Positions 1 through 9,639 of a stretch of 64,000 nt of DNA are shown one piece after another. The first letter of the stretch is position 1. Every line of letters starts with the position of its first letter. The notes beneath the pieces are model-generated. The model had not been told where the DNA came from and did not search any database. It saw only the letters and a program-made list of their open reading frames with translations. The stretch covers positions 310,001 through 374,000 of the forward strand of contig JAQMWT010000040.1 in assembly GCA_029834535.1 (NCBI GenBank). Direction: 5' to 3'. Origin of the DNA: Chrysophaeum taylorii (Eukaryota; Sar; Pelagophyceae; Pelagomonadales; Pelagomonadaceae). The position numbers and the translations under genes were made by a program.

Positions 1-802
1 ATCGCGGAGAGAAGCCCGGGCCAAAGATGACGCTCTCGTTCTGTCGGGTCGTTGGGGTGGCTGGCGATCGCCCGATCGTCGATGGCGTCGCCGGTGCCAT
101 CTCGTGGTCGTCCATGTCGCTCAAACAAATCAAATCAAATCGTCGTGGCGGGCGCGCGGCGACCTTTGTCTTCTAACGACCGATTATTATTCAAGCGCCG
201 GGCTTACTTACTGGTTACGACGTTGGAGTTGCCGTTGAAGTCTCCAGAAAACGAAATGAGGGTAAGGGTTATATTCAGCGTGAGGCCAGCACGCACACGT
301 ATTATATGCATACGCATATTTCATAACGTAATGAACTTATGCGAAGCTTGCGACGAAAGATTCGTTTAGTGTTGGTCCTCTATACGTTGGGTGTTTGGCC
401 CCTGCCTGGCGCGCGTTTTTTTTTGCGAATCTTGCACAAACATCACCTGGACTTCGTCCCGAAACTTCGCGTGACGGAGGCGCTCCGCGGAGGGATACAC
501 CGACACATAGGGAGAGAGAGAGACCTGCAAATCACCCACTCTCCGTAGATTTTTGGAAGCCGTCGCCGACGCCGCCGCCAGCACCGCTCGAGGAGCACAA
601 AGGAACCGGGGCGTCGTTACAATCTCTTTAGACTCAATTCAAGTTGGTCATCACGTGCGTCGAATTAGGTGTGTAATAAACCCGTGACTTGTTGTCAGCG
701 GGCCACTAAGTAACGTCGCTTGGAGAGAGGCGGGACGGTCGAGAGGAAGGGGAGTCGCCGACGTTACGCATCCATTGGCAAAAGATCTGTAGAAAGTGAT
801 AC
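1..802. other. No gene recognised
   Basis: Short overlapping open frames occur on both strands, but none has a recognisable domain, a targeting signal or an uninterrupted length above about 105 residues. Composition is less GC-rich than the genic core. I see no RNA gene or strong repeat here. Confidence 0.5.
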
Positions 803-1093
803 TTAGAGGTCAGCAGAAGAGGCGTAAGTTGCGCAGCCGAGGCCCGCTCGACATAAATCGCAATCGCAGGTGCTTCGAAGACGTGGGGCGGAGCACGCGT
901 CGCAATTACAGCCACGAGCATGCAGAGGTCGCACCGAAGCAGTAGGGATCACCGTGGCAAAGGTGCGTAGGGGCGCGCGCACCACCTGATGCGAGACCGC
1001 CGCTTGGAAAGCATTCGCAGTGCGCGACATAGCGCCGAGGAACAACACGACTATGGAGAGGAGGAGTGAGCTCATCTCACGCAGGGCGGTCAT
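803..1093 (-). CDS. Candidate small Cys-rich protein with plastid-type presequence
   Basis: The 96-residue frame starts at the ATG at 1093; the open frame runs three codons further up, to a TTG. Residues 1-28 form a hydrophobic signal peptide ending in SRTANA, followed by FQAA. This Ala-Phe junction resembles the ASAFAP-type cleavage motif of secondary-plastid targeting in stramenopiles, followed by a basic, Ser/Thr-bearing transit-like stretch. The C-terminal part has two similar Cys clusters (CNCDAC and CDCDLC), which could bind metal or form disulphides. No family is recognised. It could be the first exon of a longer gene, but no convincing donor is seen. The surrounding 4 kb is gene-poor, so this could be fortuitous. 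Confidence 0.4.
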   Translation of the reverse strand: MTALREMSSLLLSIVVLFLGAMSRTANAFQAAVSHQVVRAPLRTFATVIPTASVRPLHARGCNCDACSAPRLRSTCDCDLCRAGLGCATYASSADL

Positions 1094-4000
1094 GATCTTC
1101 AAGTGCTGTTCTCTCTTAGCGATGTATGTGGCGCAATGCTTTTGAAATCTTCTTCAGTGACGCTTTCTTGACGGGGGTAGGATTCATCAACTTGGGGGAG
1201 CGCGTGCAAACAAAATTGGAGAGATACACTTACCCATACAAACCCGTTGTAGTTTTCCAAAGTTGAAATCCGAAAAGAAACCTGTGAAGCCAAGTCACAC
1301 TATGCGTGATGCGGCGGTTCCGTTCTCGTGAAGAGAGCCGAACAACCTGTGGTGTTGCGTTCAATTCCTCCAAATGTGGAGATGCGCCATCGCTTCTCGC
1401 TCTCTTCTAAAAACAGCTGAAGAGCACACAGTTTGGCCGTTTCTACGGCGGAGGATCTGGCGGCAGGCACAACGCACTTTGGCTTTTCCGGAAGATGTTT
1501 GACATTTTAATGTGCCGAAAAGACTGACTGGACTGTGCGAGGGCAGACCACCCACATGGAGCTTGTGACGACCGTGATGAGCACAAAGGCTCTCCGCCCT
1601 GAACTCAAAGACATTTAAGGTCGCAGACATAGTGGCGGAGGCGAAGCTCGTCGAGATCGTGCGATGGACAGATGGCTTCAGACAGGCGATACGGAACGGG
1701 CTGATCCGAGTGGCGACAACCTGGTCCTTACTTAAGAAGCACGCACGCCCAGCGTTTTTAAAGACATTGCACGTGGACTTGACTTCGCCCACGTTATCGT
1801 GATGATAGTGCCCACCACGAAGGAGTTCAAGAACCCGGCTTTTATTACCCTTGAGCGCTCACCTCCTTGCACTCTTTGCCCAACTCTCGGCGGCGAGATG
1901 CCAGCAATCGCACCATGACGCCGACATTGCCTAGGAGAGCCACGCGTCGCTCCTGTCGAACATTTCGTCGGACGCCCAACTCCCGCTGCCATCAGCACAA
2001 TCGCTCTCGTCGTTGCCAGATAAGTCGCACGCTGGAGCACCGCCGTCGTCGTCGTCCTGGAGCTTGGTGAGGGAGCTATCGAGGTCGCCGCGTACTTCTC
2101 CGAATCTGCCGTCGCTATTTCAAGAGTGCTCCTGGCGACTCCCAAGCCCGAGGTACGTGACGTGTCGGGCGACGACACACGCGCGGACAAGAGAAGACGA
2201 GGCAGAGAAGAATCCGACGAGACTCTAAAGTTTATTTTTTTGAGGTCTCCGTGCTCTCAATGACAAGATTACGAGCACACTCTGAGCAAGAAGAAAATGA
2301 ATTATTCCGCAGACGAATGGACGCGGTATCTCCAACTAGTGCCCGGCAAGATTTTAGACTAAGGAATGCATTAATGAGGCACTGCTTCGCGAGATTGACC
2401 TCAACGCAAACGGCAGCCTCGACACTACTGCAAAGGGTGTCTCCAATGGTGATTCGCAGGCTCATCAAACAGAGGCTCCGCGAAGAAGAGATCCAATTCT
2501 TGCGCACCCATCAAACGACGACATAATCTATTTTTTTATCGACATGTTCAAGGTCGAATTCATCTATCACGAGCGTGTCGCTGTCGTCCGACAATCGCTC
2601 TTTGGCGCACGGCGGGATGAACATGCAAGTTTATGATTGTTTTTATGATGTCGTGCTATGCGAGCTCGAATTCTGAGGCCACCGCCAGAAGCAGGTTTTG
2701 GCCGTTGGGCTCACGCGCCACATCGAGGTTTTGCCACGGGTTTATTCAAGAGTGGAGTCGAATGGCTCACCATCCAGGTGACGCAATATGTCTCGCACAA
2801 CATCATCGGTTGCTTGTTGATGTGTTTTTTTTGAATGTACGACGCGGCGTCGTGCCGGACGATACGGCGCTTCTTGTGCACGAGTATAAACATGGGAGTG
2901 ACGTACTTGCTGAGCGGCGGCAAGCGAGGGCAACCGCGATCTTACGGTGGGCGGCGGCGATAACGCCGCATCTATATACAGCCTCAAGTTCCTTCTCGAT
3001 TCCGTCCACAGTGTCAACTTTCTTGACCGACGGCCTCTCGCTGTCACATAGTCTGCGACACGACCACAGAGGGACACGAGCTAACTGAACTGGAGGCTCG
3101 CGCAGCTGATTATTGCGCAGTAGCTCACCGAATCCACCGACGTTGTCTGCTGGGACTACGACTCAGACGACGACGCAACATATGGCATTGGCATCATGCT
3201 GCAGCATCTCCGCGTTCCTTCGACAAATGAAGTGGATATCTGAAGGATCCTTCTCGGCTATGTCATCGCATACTCCTATGGCAACCGCCGCATGCCAGTC
3301 GTGGGGCTTAATGTGGCGGCGCTTTGCTTTTCTGGGGTGGCCCACCGGTGACCGTGTGCGCGCGACCGGCACGGTACGTGACGCCGTTGGCGGCGAGCAA
3401 CGTGAAGAAGGTATCGTCAAGCGCTACCAGCATAAAACTGATCACGACCTTTAAGCCCCCAGACGCGCACCCCATTTCTTAGCAGTCGTCGACCTTTACC
3501 CCACCCCACCTTAGCAGGCAGGATTCTCGCGAATGTCGTTCTAGTCGTCATCGTCGGCTTGGCCATAAATGTCGCACCGAGGCTTCGGGACGGCGAGCGC
3601 GACGTTCGTTCCACGCGCTTGTGCGGCGGCGCAAGTTCAACAAGCGTCATAAGGCCTTATGCGATCGTCGACTGAAGCACAAAGAGTGGTTGGTATCTGC
3701 TGGTTGGTATCTACGACGTCGACGCATGCGACAACGAACAAAGCCCCTCCTCCGACATCCCTTCCCAGCGCTATTATGTTGTTCTTTGAGATCATGGTCT
3801 TCGCCTTAATAATCATCATCATCTATCTTCGTCAAGCCGTTGATAGCTCAGTCAATAACAGCGCCTGCGGAAACGTCGAGATCTTCGCGTTACAAAAAGA
3901 GGCCTACATTACAAAAAGAGGCCTACAACAACATGCCCAAAACCGCATCCCGTATGGTGGTAAGAAAAGCTCCGACTCTCTGTCCTCTTTTCGACCATTA

Positions 4001-4162
4001 GTAGCATCCGACTGTCTTTCTGGTTCATCCCGCCGCGCCGCTACACACGCGCTCTTGAGTCCCCCAATTAGTTCATTAGCTTCACGTCGACGTGCCCATC
4101 ACCGCCTTCCAGCACGAGCGTCTAAAGCACCACCGCCGGCGGGTCACCTCTTTCTCGAGATA
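1094..4162. other. Gene-poor, probably decayed sequence
   Basis: Several medium open frames exist on the minus strand (1361..1792, 1732..2190, 2742..3077) and plus strand (2633..3088, 3659..4675). They are rich in Arg and Ser, overlap each other and show no domain I can name. The plus-strand frame 3659..4675 largely lies opposite the desaturase gene and is its shadow. A stretch near 2711..2923 on the minus strand looks vaguely retroelement-like, but I cannot support that. Confidence 0.4.
3890..3927. repeat. Perfect 19-bp tandem duplication
   Basis: TTACAAAAAGAGGCCTACA occurs twice head to tail with no spacer. It lies in non-genic DNA about 240 bp beyond the stop of the minus-strand desaturase-family gene. 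It is simple replication slippage or a footprint; no coding role is seen. Confidence 0.8.
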
Positions 4163-4876
4163 TTAGGCGAGCTTGGGAGGAGCGTAGTCGCGGTACCAGC
4201 CGAAGACGTAATCCCAGAGCATGATGTACTGTCCAAAGTTCTGCTCGGGCCAGCGGTGGTGGACGTCGTGGTTCTTGACGTCGTAGAGGCCGGGGATACG
4301 AAAGCCGAGTCTGGTGTGGTTGAGCGAGGCGAGGACACCCCCAGCGACAACGAAGGTAAGGACGGCCAGAACATGGCACGGAATGACAACGACAACAAGG
4401 AGATGAAAGTACTCGCCAACAAGAAACTCGAATGGATGAACGTTGATCGCGTCGTACTGGCCGCGCGTCGGCGAGATTTGGCGGTGGTGGTGCTTATGGA
4501 CGTACTTGTACACCGCGCGCGCGTGCAAGAATCGATGGAACGACGCGTACATAAGATCGTACAACACGAAGAACGCCCCAAGGCTTCCGACAGTATTCAA
4601 CAGAGTGATCTCGGAGAGCTTCCAGGCGACGCTGGGGAGAGTCCAGACAGCGCGCAACAAGTGGTACACGAATAACACAGTGAGGAGTTTGTTGACGGCA
4701 ATGTACGTACGGTCGAGAGGTTCGAGGGTATCGAGATGCTGCTTCGGGTTATGGGGCAACGGCGCTCTCGACCGTAACGCTACCGCCGTGATGAGGTTCA
4801 CGCCTCGCGCGAGGGCCTCCATCGACGCCAAGATAAGAGCGCTGAATGCCACGCTGTGCGCCATCCAAACCAACAT
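4163..4876 (-). CDS. Fatty acid hydroxylase / sterol desaturase superfamily membrane protein
   Basis: The 237-residue integral membrane di-iron enzyme starts at an ATG. It carries the three histidine clusters of the superfamily: HRFLH (H114, H118), HKHHH (H127, H130, H131) and HDVHH (H203, H206, H207). The companion HPFE motif is at 147-150. Hydrophobic segments lie near residues 1-22, 62-80, 92-112 and 152-185, so the clusters face one side of the ER membrane as in C-5 sterol desaturase and C-4 methylsterol oxidase. The length is short for ERG3/ERG25 but normal for small algal members. The family uses O2 and reduced cytochrome b5. The substrate (sterol, fatty acid or carotenoid) cannot be assigned. 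No intron or close neighbour gene is seen. Confidence 0.88.
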   Translation of the reverse strand: MLVWMAHSVAFSALILASMEALARGVNLITAVALRSRAPLPHNPKQHLDTLEPLDRTYIAVNKLLTVLFVYHLLRAVWTLPSVAWKLSEITLLNTVGSLGAFFVLYDLMYASFHRFLHARAVYKYVHKHHHRQISPTRGQYDAINVHPFEFLVGEYFHLLVVVVIPCHVLAVLTFVVAGGVLASLNHTRLGFRIPGLYDVKNHDVHHRWPEQNFGQYIMLWDYVFGWYRDYAPPKLA

Positions 4877-5555
4877 GGTGGACCACGTCAGTTATTAGGC
4901 GAGGGTTTTCGAGTGCTTCTGGCTCAAGCTCTTGGGGGGGCTTTAGAAAGTTATAACTGGGATTACTTTAAAGGGGGGATGCGGTAGCGCGAGTGCGGTG
5001 TTGGGATATGTAAGTGGCTGGTTAGGGCAGAGGCAAAGGTACCCAGTCGGTGGTACCTAGAAAGCGGGTGTACTCCGGGGCCTTTTGATGATCCCGGAAA
5101 CCTACATCCGGGCATCGCCGAACTGCGGGGTAGGCGACCAGAGGAGGGGCCCAATCCGCACGGCGTACGCGTTCTGCCGCCGGACGTCCGTGCGGCGGTG
5201 TGTGACGTCCTGCTGGGCTGTTTAGGGAGGGGAATGAGACAGCCTCCGTGACGTCAATGGCGGTACAGTCTCATTTGTGTACGTTACGAAAATATTTCGT
5301 CGAACACCCAGGATATTTTTCGATAGTCTAGTGGAACACTAGCTAGCAGGACAAGAGCGCGTAGCAGCAACCGACGGACAGCAAAAAGCGTAGCGTGAGT
5401 CACGTAGGCTAGCGGAATGTTCAACGGAGCCACTTTGCTCCAGTACCCGCAAAAACAAGAGTCCTCGCACCACAGGGGAAGAGCAAGTCGTGGCTCGTTG
5501 CGCTCGCTTTTAGGTGCCGCTCATTCGCGCTCGCCCTGGTATCACTCCCAACCAC

Positions 5556-5571
5556 GGGGCAGTACTGCCCC
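5556..5571. repeat. 16-bp perfect palindrome GGGGCAGTACTGCCCC
   Basis: The palindrome is centred on TA. Its left part, extended to AACCACGGGGCAGTACT (5550..5566), recurs exactly at 9723..9739, next to decayed transposase copy A. This suggests it is a terminal sequence of that transposon family, with a TA between two inverted ends. No nearby gene explains it. Confidence 0.6.
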
Positions 5572-5714
5572 GCGCCCTAACCAGGACGGCAGTCAAAATT
5601 TCTAATGCCTTTGAGAACCTTACCTTGATTGCCGTATGGGACGGCACCTTCTGAACCTGCGCCTTGCGAGGGCATCCGTCCTCCCGGCGAAGGTTGGCAC
5701 CTGTCGCTTCCCGG

Positions 5715-5826
5715 GCGGGCCGGGTAGAAGCCGGAACGTTCGCAGCGGGACGGGGTATGACGCAGGAGGAAAAGTTAACGACGAGTTGGTTGTCAGCCAC
5801 GTCGCGGTCTCCGCTTCGCATGGCGA
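5715..5826. repeat. Dispersed repeat, copy 1
   Basis: This stretch is closely similar to 63718..63836. Shared blocks include GCGGGCCGG, AGCCGGAACGTTCGCAG, GGGACGGGGTATG, ACGAGTTGGTTGTCAG and the following TCGCGGTCTCC. Similarity may continue weakly to about 5870. Both copies lie next to other transposon-like sequences, so they are probably terminal or internal pieces of the same mobile family. Confidence 0.75.
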
Positions 5827-6044
5827 TAGTTGTCAAACCACCCCCGACGCTCCTTTTTGCACGCCTCGTCTGAACCCTCTCTGATTCTGATCCTGCGCGG
5901 TACGGCGTTGGGCCCCATGCACTTGGCTGGCATTACAAAACAATTATAAAATTAATGCCTCGGCCCAGACCTCACTGGCGAAAGAGAGACTATTCAGTGT
6001 TGGTCTGAGCAAGTGGATATTAATGAATGAACCCCTTGGTCTGA

Positions 6045-6240
6045 GGAATAGTCCGTGTGCACGGTCGTGCGCACAAACTTGCCGTGCACCGTGCCTACGT
6101 GCCGTGCACACGCGGGCGGCGTCCTCGCCATTTTCGTACATAACGTCCGTGCCTGTTCCGTGCAGCTTTTGCGGTGGTACAGCGCCACCGTGCCGCGATG
6201 ATGTGCCGTTCTTTTTTCCAAGTGGCTCTGCACGGTGCAG
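6045..6240. repeat. Cluster of CCGTGC / GTGCACGG words
   Basis: About ten copies of CCGTGC or its complement occur within roughly 190 bp, including GTGCACGG, CCGTGCAC and CCGTGCAGC. Spacing is irregular, so it is not a clean tandem repeat. It lies 400-600 bp upstream of the HSF-RING start and could be a decayed satellite or a binding-site cluster. Confidence 0.4.
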
Positions 6241-6663
6241 GATTTTTAGTACACGGGCTGATCTGATATTTGTACTACTTTAGTAGGTAGTAGTACAAAA
6301 AAAAAATTATACGCAGAACATAAAGTACAAAAATCTCTTTCGCCATTGTAGCGTAGTTAAGTCGTAAGATGATCTTCCCATGACGCCTCATGACGTTCGT
6401 CATTTTTCACGACGTTGTGGACATTTTGAAGTTATCATTCATTTTTTGACGGATTCAATCATGGAGATACTAATGTAGGTATTCTCGAAAAAGGCCCCGC
6501 AATCCTCAAGACGGAACACAGTTTTTCGGAGAATTTGATTCAACTTGGGTCCCAAAATCTTGGCTTTCCCTCGGAACACCATTGGTCGGCAAAATTCGTA
6601 TTCTCTTTTCTCTAGATACATTCGGCAGTAGGAACATCAGACATAGAAGGGAGTGAGACGCGC

Positions 6664-8635
6664 ATGGAAGATAGCTACGTCCACCTATGGCGCTCGCAGT
6701 GGGTCGACGCGACACCGGGTCAGGCGAGGCCGACGCCGCGCTTCGCCGCCCAGGTCGCCGAAACTGTCGGCGCCACTCAAAATATGTGGCCTCCGGGTAT
6801 CACCTCCTCCTTGCTCCAGGGGGACGGCGCGTCAGTGTCTCACGCGTCGAAGCGCCCCCGCGTCTCGCGGAATGCGGTATTCGATCAGGGCTACGGCTTC
6901 CCGCTCAAGAAGAAGCGCAAGTACAAACCGCGCGTACGGAAGCACCCGGTTCCTTTCCTCTCGAATCTTGTACAGATGTTCGAGGCGCGTCCTTCGTTTG
7001 AGGTCTCGAGCGTGAACGCGCTCTTATTAGGAGTTGCCGGACTTCATCCAGTGGCGCGAGGGTGCGCGCGAGGACGACGCCCTGTGACGCCACACGCGGA
7101 TTTCATAGGCGACATCGTTATCCCAGACCCTAAAAAACTCGAGGCGCGTTGTCTGTTTGCCCGTCGTCCCCGAGCACCGAGCGCAGAAGAAGCTCGCAGT
7201 CTACTTCCGCCACGGGAACTACAATTCCTTCCTACGACAGCTCAATAACGTGCGTTTTTCTCTCTCTCAAAGTCTCCTTTATCACAGATACCTTACTCAG
7301 TTCGGGTTCAACAAGATCGACGCGCCGAACGCGTCGTACACCCTCTACGCCAAAGTGACGGGCAAAAAGGTGAATACCATCACGGAACTGCTCGCGCTCC
7401 GACCACGAGAGCGCAAGACGGTGCTCTCTGACCGCTCCTTCGACGGCGCCGCGCTCGACCCCGCCCAACGCCAGCTTGCCGCGCCGTGCCTCACCGCGCC
7501 CGACGACGGCTTTCATCCGCTTCTTCAAGTCTCCTTCCGTCACCAAACCCACCATAAACAACAACAACAACAACAACAATCTCAGCAGTCGCAGCAGCCG
7601 TGGACGGCCGCGCGGCAACAGCACGACGAGACGACAAACGCGGTCAACCGCCGTCACCTTTTTCCCTCCGAGCACGTTCAAACGATTCAACCGCCGGAGG
7701 CACACATCCTCGAAGACCAGCAGATGCTTCACTTCCAGTTGCAGCAAATGCACCAGACTCGCCAGCAGCAGCAACCGCTACTCGCCGTCCAGCTGCAGCA
7801 GCAGCATCAGCCGACGCATCATCACGACGACGTGGGAGTCGCGTCGTGCGACGCCAACATCTCGCCACCTCATTTGGCATACGCGACCGGCGACGTCGTC
7901 GACAACGGTCCGTATCACTACGAACTCGCGTCTCCTACCGGGAGCAGCGAGCCAGACTTCTCGGATTCCGCGCCAACGCGCACCCCAATGAAGCGAGCGG
8001 TGATGAGCGACGCCGAGGCGCTCTTATCCCTAAGCGGAAACAAAAATCCCAAAAAGGAGGAAGGCCGCGCGTGCGCTCGCCAAGACGAAGACGACACCGC
8101 CGCCAAGGAACAACATCACCGGCTTCCTGACGTAATACAGACCTACCCGCCTCCACAAAAGCGTGTTGCCGTCTCGCCGACGCCGCGGTGGCATATCACC
8201 CGGCAGCGGCCGTCGAGTGACGGTGGTTGGCGGAAGAGCTCCGCCGAATTTCCTCAACCGCACCCGAACGAAATACCGGCAGCGGCGCGACTGTCATCGT
8301 CGCCGCCCTCGTCTCACATCTTGCCGACGGAGCGACTTCCCCAGCATCGGTCGTACGCGCCATCCACCAGAATCAAAAAAAATGAATACATGGCGGCGGC
8401 AGCGGCGCTGGAGCGCGAAACGCACGCGATACCCACCCACAGCTTAGCGATGCGCGCTGTTATTGACGAGCTTCGCACTTGTGTCGTGTGCTTTGACAAG
8501 TCGCGCGCGTGCGTCTTCGCGGATTGCGGGCATTTCGTTCTGTGCCTGTCCTGCGCCGTGGGGCACTCACGAAGGGAAGTGCCGTGTCCCTTCTGTCGGT
8601 GCAAACTCGTGTTGGATCAAGCCCTGCCCTTGTAG
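6664..8635 (+). CDS. Heat shock factor-type DNA-binding protein with C-terminal RING finger
   Basis: I infer five exons from homology: 6664..6984, 7031..7061, 7109..7143, 7187..7249 and 7301..8635 (594 residues). Exon 1 carries a basic nuclear-localisation stretch (KKKRKYKPRVRK) and the start of the HSF domain (VPFLSNLVQMFE). Exons 2-4 give ELPDFIQWREG, DIVIPDPKKLE and YFRHGNYNSFLRQLNN. Exon 5 continues FGFNKID, reproducing the helix-turn-helix core of HSF. A Gln/His-rich middle follows, with a run of eight Gln, resembling an activation region. The end is a C3HC4 RING: CVVC, ADCGHFVLCLSC, CPFC. The protein probably binds heat-shock-type elements in the nucleus and may act as a ubiquitin ligase. 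The 51-bp last intron is in frame and would otherwise add 17 residues. Introns 1 and 3 need GC-AG ends. Confidence 0.85.
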
Positions 8636-9639
8636 CGCGCTCCCTCCCATCAAGCTACCAGCTATATTGTCTTTTCCCCGCGTTTGGATCCGAGACTCTC
8701 AACTCAATGCACTATCCCGTCAGCAGCATAGAGTTGAGCCCCTCGCTTGGCCTTTCTACTTGTCATGACTCCCTTGATGCTGCCTTCACGTGTGCAGGCC
8801 ACAAGCAACTGCACCGTCGCCTTAGCCGTAGCTGCCAGTCACTATCCACGCCTCATCAGTGGTGCTCGTGGATATCATCCTCCCGGATTCTCGCATCGCC
8901 GTAATCCCGCGGCATAGCGCATAGTAGCCTAGTATAGAAGACGCGGCACTTCCTGGCTTGCCACTGATTCGCCGAATACATTGCAAATCAGTCCCTCGAT
9001 ATATGACCCGTCAAATTGTCGAGGTCACTCCGTCGAGGCGGTCTCGCTCAGTACGCGCGAGTGGAAGTGGGAACAGTCTGAACTTCGCTTCAGTTCTTGC
9101 CAACAGTTGGAATTGAGTCGGCTAGCTTCAGGAAAGGTGGTAGACACAGGCCGAAGCTTCCCACACGGAGTCCCATAGATCTTATTTCAAGCCGTGTTAA
9201 TAAATTAGCCTGAGGTTCTCAAATTCGAATCAACAAAAACAAAAGATTCTCGGTATTCCCAGAATTGAGGCAAAAACGCTCGGATCTCTCCTGGCCTCCT
9301 AAGGCAAATTGGCGATGAGGAATGAAGGCTTAAAACTAGACCCTAATCTCCGTTTTCCCGAACACAAAACGAAAAACCAAGTGGGCGATGGGCGGGGCGA
9401 AAAGTCCGCAAGGATCGGCTGGCTTTTTTGTCCGTGGTCACGTTGACCTAAATCGGGGGAAGGTGACGCCATCGCTCCAAATACAACATCGGAACATCCG
9501 GTGTATTGGGAATGTCTGTGGGCCCAATTAGGGTCGGGAGATAAGAATGCGCCTCTTGCGCGCTGGGGTCGCTTCTAGTGTCCTGGTCTTTCCACTTGGC
9601 GTCCTCGGGGAAGACCGGCGTCGGGGCCCGCGAACGCAG
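8636..9639. other. No gene recognised
   Basis: About 1 kb between the HSF-RING stop and transposase relic A. Only short unconvincing frames are present. Composition becomes more AT-rich around 9180-9260. No repeats of note. Confidence 0.5.

Larger units (their letters stand above)
4877..6663. other. Intergenic region with mobile-element debris
   Basis: No gene is seen. The stretch contains the 16-bp palindrome at 5556, copy 1 of a dispersed repeat at 5715, a cluster of CCGTGC words around 6045-6240 and AT-rich sequence from 6240 to 6650 upstream of the HSF-RING gene. Short open frames have no recognisable content. Confidence 0.5.

Noticed and set aside
2711-2923. Reverse-transcriptase-like fragment (KYVTPMFILVHKKRR)
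   Set aside because: The resemblance is a few residues only and no flanking retroelement motif was found.
7250-7300. 17-residue insertion in the HSF recognition helix region
   Set aside because: It has GT and AG ends with a pyrimidine tract, and its removal restores the RQLNN-FGFNK sequence.
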